Source: a virus | IMG/VR virus record: IMGVR_UViG_3300037504_000820 | Span: 1-36,603 of that record | Length of the DNA: 36,603 bases | Strand: one strand, 5' to 3' | Part shown: positions 29,624 through 36,182 of the stretch, one piece after another | Numbering within the stretch: position 1 is the stretch's first letter | Layout of the letters: every line of letters starts with the position of its first letter | The notes under the pieces: generated by a model | What the model was told of the DNA's origin: nothing | Seen by the model: the letters and a program-made list of their open reading frames with translations, nothing else | The model's database searches: none | Position numbers and translations under genes: made by a program

Positions 29624-31981
29624 ATGACCGCACCCCAACCCCCCAATGCAGCACAGATCAAGGCTTTCAAACCTTCGAAGTACCAGCAGGCGATTTTTGA
29701 CGCAATCGCGGACAAAAACGGCCCTCAGTACATTGTAGTAGAGGCTTACGCCGGTAGTGGTAAAACGACCACACTGGTTAAAGCCGCAACTGAGTATGTT
29801 GACCCCTCACTGAGCGTGCTGTTTTGCGCGTTCAACAAATCGATTGCAACTGAAATTGGCGAACGTGTAGCCGGTCGCTCGAATGTGAATAGCTCCACCC
29901 TTCACAGCTTGGGTAAGCGTGCCTTAGATAAGCACTTCGGTACACGTACCCAGGTCAACACCAAAAAGCATTACCAACTCATTGACGCCTACATTGATGA
30001 GCATCACCCTGGGCCTGAAATTGTTAAGGGGCGCAAAGGTGAGCGTATTTTTCTTACGCAAGAGGGGCGACTCTTGCAAGAGGCTATGATCGATCTGTAC
30101 AACTTCGCTCGCCTGACCATGACCGATCCCAACAACCGCCCCGCTTTAGAGCAAATGGCGATCCATTATCAAATTGATCTGGATGATCGCGCGCTCAATG
30201 CGTGCCCCATCCTGATCAAGCGTGGCGAAGACCTGGCCCGTGAAAACCGGGAAATTGATTTCACGGATATGATCTATTTGCCGGTACACTGGGATATTGA
30301 TATGCCCAAGTTTGATTGGGTATTCTGTGACGAATCCCAGGATTTAAATAAGTGCCAGCTTGAGTTAGCCCTCAAGTGCCGCAAGCCTGACACTGGGCGC
30401 ATGGTGTTTGTTGGTGATCGTCGCCAAGCTATCTATGGCTTTGCCGGGGCAGATAACAAGTCACTCCAAAACATCATTGACCGCACCCAGGCAACCACCC
30501 TCCCCCTTTCAATCTGCTATCGGTGCGCAACCTCAATTTTGGACTTGGCGCGCGAAGTAACCCCACAAATCGAAGCACGCGAGGGCGCACCAGTCGGTAA
30601 AGTAACCATCATCCCTGAAGACAAATTGCCCGACTACGCCAAGCCGGACGATATGATCGTATGTCGGTTAACCGCCCCGCTGATTTCTGAGTGTATCGCC
30701 TTTATCAAGCGTGGCGTGAAGGCGCGCGTTGAGGGTCGCGACCTCGGTAAACAACTGAACAAGATCGTTAAATCGGTCGCCCAACGTGAACATTTTGATT
30801 TCGATTTGTTCCTTGAACATCTGCATAACTACAAAATGCAGCAAGTCAAAATGCTACGCGATAAGCAGGCAGATGATACCGCCGTCGAAAGCATGAAAGA
30901 CCGCTGTGAAGCGGTAAGCGTCGTATACGAAGGTATGCAATCTGGCAATGTCGATCAACTGTGCAACAAGATCGACTCCCTGTTTGATGAAAAATACCCA
31001 TTAATCAAACTGGCAACCGTTCACCGCTGCAAGGGGCTGGAAGCCGACCGCGTGTTTATCATCGCCCCGAACAAGCTACCCCTAAACCTCGGTGGCTGGC
31101 AGCAAGAGCAAGAGTGGAATTTACGCTATGTTGCCGTAACTCGCGCTAAATACGAATTGTTCATCGTGGGTGGCCCTCTGACGCCAGGTCCCTACGCCGC
31201 TGGGCAACCCAAGATCGTGACCAAAGGTTCCAGCTCACCCGACATTGACGCGATTGTTTCCCACGCCGCCGCCAATATCGAAAAAGAAGAAATACAACAA
31301 CTATTGGACCAGATCGAACAAGCCCAGGGACTCCGCGATCCCAACATGCCCCAGCAGGCAAAAGACGACCTGCTGCATGAACTGGACGCAGAAACCGACA
31401 ACGAGTCCCATTCCCCTGATGATTCCCCCAAACGCGAATGGGTACGTTGCCGCACCTGTGGGCAAAAATTCCCGCCTAACATGCTCGATAACTACGTGTG
31501 CAATCTGTGCCTTGAAGACCCGGAAATCAAAGAGTCTCACGACGCAATGAAAGCACACAAGGCGGAACAACCCCTTGTACTTTCGAAACGTGACCGGGAA
31601 CGCGCCGAACTACAACGCCTATTCGGTCGCAAGTCAGAAACCGCACCAGACGCGCAAAAAGGCACCCAGGAGCGACGAGGACCCGAATCGGATGTGAACC
31701 CCGCAGGTCACAGCGGGGGCATGAAAACACCCGCCATGTATCGCCAGCAGCGTATGTTTGCGCCAGCGGAAAACAACGATCACATGCTATCGGACAATGA
31801 CGCCGCGCTACTAAACAAGCTCAACAACCTGCCGGAAATCGAAACCCCGGCGAAAAACAACCCGCTTGCCGAATTTGAAGGCAGGCTGGACACCATCGAC
31901 AACCCTGAAGTGAAACAAGACGCGATTGAAGCGCTTGAGGTACTTCGGGACATTTTCGGAGACAACCCCCCTCAGAAGTGA
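29624..31981 (+). CDS. SF1 UvrD/Rep-like DNA helicase with C-terminal zinc ribbon
   Basis: This 785-residue protein starts behind AAGGAGGA (29607-29614). Helicase motifs are complete. Motif I AGSGKTTT is at 43-50; Walker B/motif II is FCDESQDLN (about 234-242); motif III is VGDRRQAIYGFAG (about 263-275). CYRC (298-301) is motif IV-like, motif V is LATVHRCKGLEADRVFII and motif VI is YVAVTRAKYELFIV. A zinc ribbon CRTC-x13-CNLC (Cys609, 612, 626, 629) and an acidic, low-complexity tail follow. It probably unwinds DNA during phage replication or recombination. It is SF1, unlike the SF2 DinG of type IV-A, so it is not Csf4. A hairpin spans the stop codon. Confidence 0.9.
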   Translation: MTAPQPPNAAQIKAFKPSKYQQAIFDAIADKNGPQYIVVEAYAGSGKTTTLVKAATEYVDPSLSVLFCAFNKSIATEIGERVAGRSNVNSSTLHSLGKRALDKHFGTRTQVNTKKHYQLIDAYIDEHHPGPEIVKGRKGERIFLTQEGRLLQEAMIDLYNFARLTMTDPNNRPALEQMAIHYQIDLDDRALNACPILIKRGEDLARENREIDFTDMIYLPVHWDIDMPKFDWVFCDESQDLNKCQLELALKCRKPDTGRMVFVGDRRQAIYGFAGADNKSLQNIIDRTQATTLPLSICYRCATSILDLAREVTPQIEAREGAPVGKVTIIPEDKLPDYAKPDDMIVCRLTAPLISECIAFIKRGVKARVEGRDLGKQLNKIVKSVAQREHFDFDLFLEHLHNYKMQQVKMLRDKQADDTAVESMKDRCEAVSVVYEGMQSGNVDQLCNKIDSLFDEKYPLIKLATVHRCKGLEADRVFIIAPNKLPLNLGGWQQEQEWNLRYVAVTRAKYELFIVGGPLTPGPYAAGQPKIVTKGSSSPDIDAIVSHAAANIEKEEIQQLLDQIEQAQGLRDPNMPQQAKDDLLHELDAETDNESHSPDDSPKREWVRCRTCGQKFPPNMLDNYVCNLCLEDPEIKESHDAMKAHKAEQPLVLSKRDRERAELQRLFGRKSETAPDAQKGTQERRGPESDVNPAGHSGGMKTPAMYRQQRMFAPAENNDHMLSDNDAALLNKLNNLPEIETPAKNNPLAEFEGRLDTIDNPEVKQDAIEALEVLRDIFGDNPPQK

Positions 31982-31986
31982 GGGGG
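31967..31986 (+). terminator. Hairpin spanning the helicase stop codon
   Basis: CCCCCTCA (31967-31974) pairs with TGAGGGGG (31979-31986) around GAAG. The TGA stop at 31979-31981 lies within the stem. No U-tract follows. It may protect the 3' end or limit read-through into the next gene. Confidence 0.45.
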
Positions 31987-32007
31987 CACAACCCAAAGGG
32001 AAGAAAC

Positions 32008-32201
32008 ATGTCACTACCAAAAAAGGTCTACAAACACGTCAAAAAACAATACAAAGATATGCCCTGGTGGAGCGTATTTGGACGTATACAACAGACAGCA
32101 AGATCAAGCGCTACGACCGCATCAAACTAGGCTTGATGCTTCACGCCCTGGAAGCCGATGTGTGCCCCCCATTTTATCTTATCGAAATCGAAGGAGAGTA
32201 A
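32008..32201 (+). CDS. Small gene probably decoded by -1 frameshift
   Basis: An ATG at 32008 behind AAAGGG (31995-32000) starts MSLPKKVYKHVKKQ but this frame stops after 40 codons. The -1 frame is open to 32201 and looks protein-like (RYALVERIWTYTTD, KIKRYDRIKLGLMLHALEADVCPPFYLIE), ending just before the next ribosome site. Codons five and six sit on an A_AAA_AAG heptamer (32019-32025), which would move ribosomes to that frame, giving a 64-residue product that starts MSLPKKGLQTRQ. A one-base homopolymer error in assembly is the alternative. Function is unknown. Confidence 0.5.
32019..32025 (+). other. A_AAA_AAG slippery heptamer
   Basis: In the frame of the ATG at 32008 the codons are CCA AAA AAG, so A_AAA_AAG lies in the exact X_XXY_YYZ phase used for -1 frameshifting in E. 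coli dnaX. The -1 frame is open for the next 180 bases while the zero frame stops at 32128-32130. No strong stimulatory hairpin was found directly after it by eye. Confidence 0.5.
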
Positions 32202-32205
32202 CCCA

Positions 32206-33591
32206 ATGACCGACAATAACAACGAAATGATCATCGACCAGGAACCCGAAAAGGAACAAGCGCTTGCTCCCCTGCCCGAAACCGGGCTTTATTCCCTTGA
32301 ACCTCGCACGCTCAAAGAAGTCCAGTCTATCGCGCTGGTATTCGCACAGTCCGGTATGTTTGAAGGCGTAAACGCAATGGCTCACGCTTTCGTCAAGATT
32401 ATGCAAGGTCGCGAATTGGGGTTCACCGCTGTTGAGAGCATGACCGGCATTCACGTAATTAAGGGGAAGCCGGTCGTTGGCGCTCACCTGATCGCCGCTG
32501 GTATTCGTCGAAGTTCGCAGTACGATTACGATGTAGAAGAACTTGACAACGAACGTTGCACAATCGTGCTATTCAAAAACGGGAAACCGTTTAAGCGCGA
32601 AACGTTCACCATCGAGGATGCCAAACAGGCTGGACTGACCAATAGCAACAATTGGCAGAAGTACCCGCGCAACATGCTTTTTGCACGCACGATCAGCAAC
32701 ATTCAAAAATTCCACTGTCCGGATGTTTTCAATATGCCGGTTTATGGTCCTGATGAAATGGGCCTAGATGTGGATGAACAGGGCAACGCAATCATCGAAG
32801 GCGAATTCGAGTATGTGCCCGAAACCCGCCCCGCCCCGAAAGATAAACCTGCCGAGCGCAAAAGCAAGCCGCACCAGCAGACGCCCCCCACCCCGCCAAA
32901 GCCCGACCAGAAAGAAAAAATGTGGCAGGACCACATTGAAGGATGGACACAGCAGAAATGGGGCGAATATTGGATCGCTATGAAGTCCATCGGGTTGGAC
33001 AAAAAAGGACGCCTGGCAATTGAACAGGCGACCCGTCCAATTGGGCTGACCAATGACGAAGTTCACGCTGCGCTCGGTGTGGAAAGCGTCAAAGATTTCC
33101 AGGACACTTACGCCGCGCACCAGGCGGCTATCCTGGACGCGGTCACCAAAAAAGCCAAAGCGCAACAATCCACCACCAAGCCCGGCACGCCATTCGCGCC
33201 ACCTGCCGATGACGAACCCACCGAACATCAAAGCAAAGGGGTGAGTATGTCAGGTGACTTTGGCGAGATTACCGCCAGCCGCGTGATCCTCATCGACCGC
33301 ACCAAAACCGAAACCTACAACAACCCGTTAATTGAAGTCTTTGCGATTAACGAAAATACCGGCGAAGAAGACCCAATGCCCGCAATCCCCCAGCGCGAAC
33401 TCTTGGATGATGAGGTTGAGCTGCTAAACAAAGTGATCCCATTTCCAGCGAAAATTGGCAAAGTGCAGGGATCAATGTGGTACAGCTTCGAAGATGCGTC
33501 CGAGGAAGACCCAAACGATCCCAAGTTGGTTCTGCTGACCTGGGAGCGCGAGAACGAAGTGGCGATCATCACTGAAGTGAATATCATCTAA
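32206..33591 (+). CDS. RecT/Red-beta-like single-strand annealing protein candidate
   Basis: This 461-residue protein starts at ATG 32206 behind AAGGAGAG (32191-32198). Residues about 40-190 match the pattern of a phage family often annotated as RecT-like or recombination-associated: ALVFAQSGMFEGVNAMAHAFVKIMQGRELGFTAVESMTGIHVIKGKPVV, then NNWQKYPRNMLFARTISNIQKFHCPDVF. The KPVVGAHLIAAGIRRS segment and the conserved ARxISN are typical. The middle is Pro/Lys-rich (PAPKDKPAERKSK, TPPTPPKP) and the C-terminus forms a separate acidic domain. It likely anneals ssDNA during replication or recombination with the helicase gene upstream. Confidence 0.6.
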   Translation: MTDNNNEMIIDQEPEKEQALAPLPETGLYSLEPRTLKEVQSIALVFAQSGMFEGVNAMAHAFVKIMQGRELGFTAVESMTGIHVIKGKPVVGAHLIAAGIRRSSQYDYDVEELDNERCTIVLFKNGKPFKRETFTIEDAKQAGLTNSNNWQKYPRNMLFARTISNIQKFHCPDVFNMPVYGPDEMGLDVDEQGNAIIEGEFEYVPETRPAPKDKPAERKSKPHQQTPPTPPKPDQKEKMWQDHIEGWTQQKWGEYWIAMKSIGLDKKGRLAIEQATRPIGLTNDEVHAALGVESVKDFQDTYAAHQAAILDAVTKKAKAQQSTTKPGTPFAPPADDEPTEHQSKGVSMSGDFGEITASRVILIDRTKTETYNNPLIEVFAINENTGEEDPMPAIPQRELLDDEVELLNKVIPFPAKIGKVQGSMWYSFEDASEEDPNDPKLVLLTWERENEVAIITEVNII

Positions 33592-33606
33592 GTTGAGGAA
33601 AACATC

Positions 33607-34656
33607 ATGGACACTACTGTTGAGAATTTGCTAGAACGCTACAAGGTCGCGTGCAACTTCGACCGCCCCGTAGATCGTGAAGCAGTCGAACGCCACCTGC
33701 TTAACTGGTGGTCCGACATTAGCAAAATCCCTATGCGTGTCGAGTTTGTCGACACTGCGCAAGAAATCAAACGGGCCGCCAGGGCCGCCGGGGCCGCCGG
33801 GGCCGCCAGGACCGCCTGGGACGACGCCTGGGCCGCCAGGACCGCCAGGGACGCCAGGGCCGCCTGGGCCGACGCCTGGGCCGCCAGGACCGCCTGGGAC
33901 GCCTGGACCGCCGGGGCCGCCGGGGCCGCCAGGACCGCCTGGGACGCCTGGGACGCCTGGACCGCCAGGGCCGCCTGGGCCGACGCCTGGGCCGACGCCT
34001 GGACCGCCAGGGCCGCCAGCACTTGGTGCATCATCGCAATCGGAGCACGGGAACGAGACGACGACAATTTGTTTTCGCGCTGGTATCCCTTGTTCCAGGC
34101 GTTTGAAGCCGGTTTGTGGCTGTTTTTCGTGTGTGAGGATAAAATGGTTGTCCTCACGCTGCCAACCATTCATAGAGATGAGGACAACCGGTTACATAAA
34201 CTTACCGGCCCCGCGTTTACCTATGGGGATGTCAATGAATACTATGTTCATGGGGTGAACGTCCCCGCCGATATCATTGAAGAACCGAGCAGCATCACGG
34301 CTGCACGGATTGACGCGGAACAAAACGTAGAGGTGCGGCGCATCATGATCGATATGTTTACGCCGGAGCGCTACATCGTCGAGAGCGGCGCGCAAAAGGT
34401 ACATGAGGATACTTATGGTATCCTCTGGCGCAAATCTGTGCCGGGTGACGAAGATATCGTCATGGTGGAAGTTGTCAATTCCACCCCGGAACCGGACGGA
34501 ACACACAAGCATTACTGGCTTCGCGTCGATCCATCTCAATATCACGGTGACGCAGGCAAGTATGCACAAGCTGCCGTCGCGTCCACCGTCCGCGATATAC
34601 ACGGCAATCTGATTTTTTTGGACTGGCGCGATTATGCGCCTATATTTGAGAGCTAG
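33607..34656 (+). CDS. DUF6745-like protein with Ala-rich repeat domain
   Basis: This 349-residue protein starts behind GAGGA (33595-33599). Residues 1-55 form an N-terminal helical region ([25 protein letters not shown]). Residues about 56-138 are a low-complexity repeat of Arg/Gly/Trp-Ala/Thr/Asp-Ala triplets. The C-terminal half ([65 protein letters not shown]) matches DUF6745-like proteins in arrangement, a family of unknown function in bacteria and phages. A partner gene follows. The repeat encodes a probable oligomer or helix-rich linker. Confidence 0.7.
   Translation: MDTTVENLLERYKVACNFDRPVDREAVERHLLNWWSDISKIPMRVEFVDTAQEIKRAARAAGAAGAARTAWDDAWAARTARDARAAWADAWAARTAWDAWTAGAAGAARTAWDAWDAWTARAAWADAWADAWTARAASTWCIIAIGARERDDDNLFSRWYPLFQAFEAGLWLFFVCEDKMVVLTLPTIHRDEDNRLHKLTGPAFTYGDVNEYYVHGVNVPADIIEEPSSITAARIDAEQNVEVRRIMIDMFTPERYIVESGAQKVHEDTYGILWRKSVPGDEDIVMVEVVNSTPEPDGTHKHYWLRVDPSQYHGDAGKYAQAAVASTVRDIHGNLIFLDWRDYAPIFES
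33774..34020 (+). repeat. GC-rich 9-bp-period tandem repeat inside the DUF6745-like gene
   Basis: About 247 bases are built from degenerate 9-mers of the type GCCGCCAGG, GACGCCTGG and ACCGCCTGG. In the coding frame they give three-residue units such as RAA, GAA, RTA and WDA. The shift of one frame gives Gly-Pro-Pro, collagen-like triplets and is also open, but it lacks a start of its own and is treated as shadow. The array length is likely to vary by slippage. Confidence 0.85.
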
Positions 34657-34665
34657 GAGGTTCTC

Positions 34666-34995
34666 ATGAAATTAGATACTAAAACTGTAATTCGCCAGGG
34701 TGACGTGTTTTTTATTCGCGTCTTCGAAGCCGATCTCAGCACTGCCACGCCAAAACCCCCCACGGGGGACCGACATGTTATCCGTGAGGGAGAGGCCACC
34801 GGCCATGCGCACGCCATCGCTGTGCAGGACGGGGTGCAAGTGCTGTCACTTGCCGAAGAATTGTTTGTTCTTGCCGACGTGCCGGTTGAAGTAGAGCACG
34901 AGGAGCATGATACCGCTATTCTCACGTCCGCCATCTGGTACGTGCCGCAGCAGGTGGAGTACACGCCTGCCGCATTGCGCCGCGTGCTAGACTAA
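34666..34995 (+). CDS. Small partner of the DUF6745-like protein
   Basis: This 109-residue protein starts behind AGGAGG (34655-34660), which overlaps the previous stop. It contains RQGDVFFIRV near the start, a histidine-rich motif HVIREGEATGHAHAI (about 35-49), and strand-rich LFVLADVPVEVEHEEHDTAI. This RQGDV...GEATGHAHA pattern is a recurring small protein found beside DUF6745-like genes in phages and bacteria. The His cluster could bind a metal. Function is unknown. Confidence 0.7.
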   Translation: MKLDTKTVIRQGDVFFIRVFEADLSTATPKPPTGDRHVIREGEATGHAHAIAVQDGVQVLSLAEELFVLADVPVEVEHEEHDTAILTSAIWYVPQQVEYTPAALRRVLD

Positions 34996-35044
34996 CGCTT
35001 GTGGCTTGGGGAAATTTAGTGTATCATTAGGATACGCTTGTTGG

Positions 35045-35139
35045 ACATATCGTTACCCGCCAAGAAACGATATGTGGAGCGCAGATTTCCTCCGCTGTTG
35101 GACAGATACGCGAAAAGAGAGGGCCGCGCTCCCCCTCTC
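35045..35139 (+). other. Two hairpins upstream of the tRNA gene
   Basis: ACATATCGTT (35045-35054) pairs perfectly with AACGATATGT (35066-35075). GAGAGGG (35117-35123) pairs with CCCTCTC (35133-35139). No protein-like frame fills 34996-35152. The stems may end the preceding message or serve as processing sites for the tRNA precursor. A weak promoter (TTGTGG at 34999-35004, 17 bases, TATCAT at 35022-35027) is also possible. Confidence 0.45.
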
Positions 35140-35152
35140 GACCCTTTAATAC

Positions 35153-35228
35153 GCCAGTGTAGCTCAGTTGGTAGAGCGTCCGCCTTGTAAGCGAGTGCGC
35201 GGGGGTTCAAATCCTCTCACTGGCTCCA
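35153..35228 (+). tRNA. tRNA-Thr(UGU)
   Basis: A complete cloverleaf is seen. Acceptor GCCAGTG (35153-35159) pairs with CACTGGC (35218-35224). D stem GCTC/GAGC spans 35162-35165 and 35174-35177. Anticodon loop CTTGTAA (35184-35190) carries UGU. T stem GGGGG pairs with CCTCT around TTCAAAT. The CCA end is encoded (35226-35228). The anticodon stem has one C-A mismatch. UGU reads ACA (Thr). Phage tRNAs usually support codon usage or counter host tRNA loss. Confidence 0.92.
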
Positions 35229-35307
35229 AGCCCGAAGTAGCGCCTGAGCGGGGCGTGATGATATAAATACCGCTCACCTCTTGCTCAACTATTCGAAAGA
35301 AAACACC

Positions 35308-35550
35308 ATGAAAAACGGACACTATGAACGTATCCAAGCGCTTTACGACTTCATGCGCGAGAACGAGAACTCAATTGCGCTATCAGCCCACATCAAAGGT
35401 AAACTCGTCTCCGTCACATGGGATGAGGTAATCGACTTAGTGCACGAAACAGAAGACTTATGGAATGCACTTGCAAAAGCGCATGGCAAACATGAAGCAC
35501 GTCGTTTGTCGAACCAAGCGCGAAAAGAGCGAGTGGAAAACAATGACTGA
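35308..35550 (+). CDS. Small protein of unknown function
   Basis: This 80-residue protein starts at ATG 35308, preferred over an in-frame TTG at 35281. Only a weak GAAAGAAAA precedes it. It is helical and charged, with HIKGKLVSVTWDEVIDLVHETEDLWNALAKAHG. The ribosome site and start of the following gene lie within its end, suggesting translation coupling. No family was recognised. Confidence 0.6.
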   Translation: MKNGHYERIQALYDFMRENENSIALSAHIKGKLVSVTWDEVIDLVHETEDLWNALAKAHGKHEARRLSNQARKERVENND

Positions 35551-35746
35551 GCCTACCTACACTCTCACCTACGTCAACCGCACATCCCGCCAGCGCCGCG
35601 TGATTCTGGCCGACGTCACCTACGAGGAGGCTGTACAAGCGCTTGGCGCACGCAGACCCGGCAACCCCTGGCGCGGGAAAGCGAAGATCGCGGAGCGGCT
35701 GAACTTTGATCGCCAGGGATGGTTTGAAATTGAGGCGCATGACTGA
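35543..35746 (+). CDS. Small protein of unknown function
   Basis: This 67-residue protein starts at ATG 35543, overlapping the previous stop. It begins TEPTYTLTYVNRTSRQRRVILADVTYEEAVQALGARRPG and ends with a strand FDRQGWFEIEAHD. It is basic and small, with no motif. It is coupled with both neighbours. It could be a nucleic-acid-binding accessory protein. Confidence 0.6.
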   Translation: MTEPTYTLTYVNRTSRQRRVILADVTYEEAVQALGARRPGNPWRGKAKIAERLNFDRQGWFEIEAHD

Positions 35747-35969
35747 CGAGTACAACTGCGAATGGGACTTGTGGGACACCGAAGCCCCACAAATCGTATC
35801 AATGTGCAACACCAGGAGCGAGCTGCCCCAACGGATTGCAGCGTACAATAAGTTTCGCTGCGTAGGCAGTGACCGCCTGTACACATGCTTTGTGCGCGGC
35901 GAGATACACCTCTGGCACTTCCGCCGGTATCCGCTGCGGGACGCGTTCGAAGAAAAAAGCGCGGATTAA
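35739..35969 (+). CDS. Small protein of unknown function
   Basis: This 76-residue protein starts at ATG 35739 in an overlap with the preceding stop. It contains many Trp, Tyr and Cys residues (NCEWDLWDTEAPQ, YNKFRCVGSDRLYTCFVRGEIHLWHFRRYP). It could be a compact beta-rich fold. It is the last gene before the promoter and leader of the replication gene. No known domain. Confidence 0.55.
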   Translation: MTDEYNCEWDLWDTEAPQIVSMCNTRSELPQRIAAYNKFRCVGSDRLYTCFVRGEIHLWHFRRYPLRDAFEEKSAD

Positions 35970-35972
35970 AAC

Positions 35973-36001
35973 TTGCAATTGTGTGTGAATTAAGATATAG
36001 T
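35973..36001 (+). promoter_or_regulatory. Promoter for the replication-initiator gene
   Basis: TTGCAA (35973-35978), spacer of 17 bases, TATAGT (35996-36001). Transcription would start near 36008, giving an untranslated leader of about 175 bases that can fold strongly. Confidence 0.7.
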
Positions 36002-36007
36002 TGATTT

Positions 36008-36182
36008 ATCGCGCGAACAAAAATAAGCGCAGGCTTTTGGCAGAGCCTAAAATAGCAAAGGACTTGTGATAAAACCCGTTTCGGTGGGTTTTGGTCAACG
36101 TTGCGTTTTACACGTCCTTCGTGACACTGCCAAGACCAATTCCCACCCAAGCGGGTTTTTACGTCTATGGAGGACAATAATA
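36008..36182 (+). promoter_or_regulatory. Attenuator-like structured leader
   Basis: Segment A AAAACCC (36071-36077) pairs with GGGTTTT (36086-36092). Segment B GGTGGGTTTTGGTC (36083-36096) can instead pair with C GACCAATTCCCACC (36134-36147), matching 12 of 14 positions. C ends in ACCC, which can form a short stem with GGGT (36053-36056 plus 100, that is 36153-36156) followed by TTTT. Thus A:B plus C:D (terminator-like) competes with B:C (antiterminator-like), the usual arrangement of an attenuator or riboswitch expression platform. A small hairpin AGGCT/AGCCT lies at 36031-36048. Good ribosome site GGAGGA (36170-36175) precedes the gene. Confidence 0.5.

Noticed and set aside
29624-31981. 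Helicase as the type IV-A DinG (Csf4)
   Set aside because: Motifs are SF1 UvrD-type (complete I-VI with VAVTRAK), not DinG-type SF2 with an iron-sulfur cluster, and the gene is in another operon.
32179-33231. Leftward frames opposite the RecT-like gene
   Set aside because: No ribosome sites, low-complexity products, and antisense to a long conserved coding frame.
33774-34020. GC-rich tandem repeats as a possible CRISPR array
   Set aside because: The period is about 9 bases with no unique spacers, and the array is within a long coding frame. It is a protein-coding repeat.
33677-34258. Overlapping collagen-like (Gly-Pro-Pro) reading frame
   Set aside because: It has no ribosome site, and its flanks are shadow sequence of the DUF6745-like gene. 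Collagen triplets arise from reading the same 9-mers one base over.
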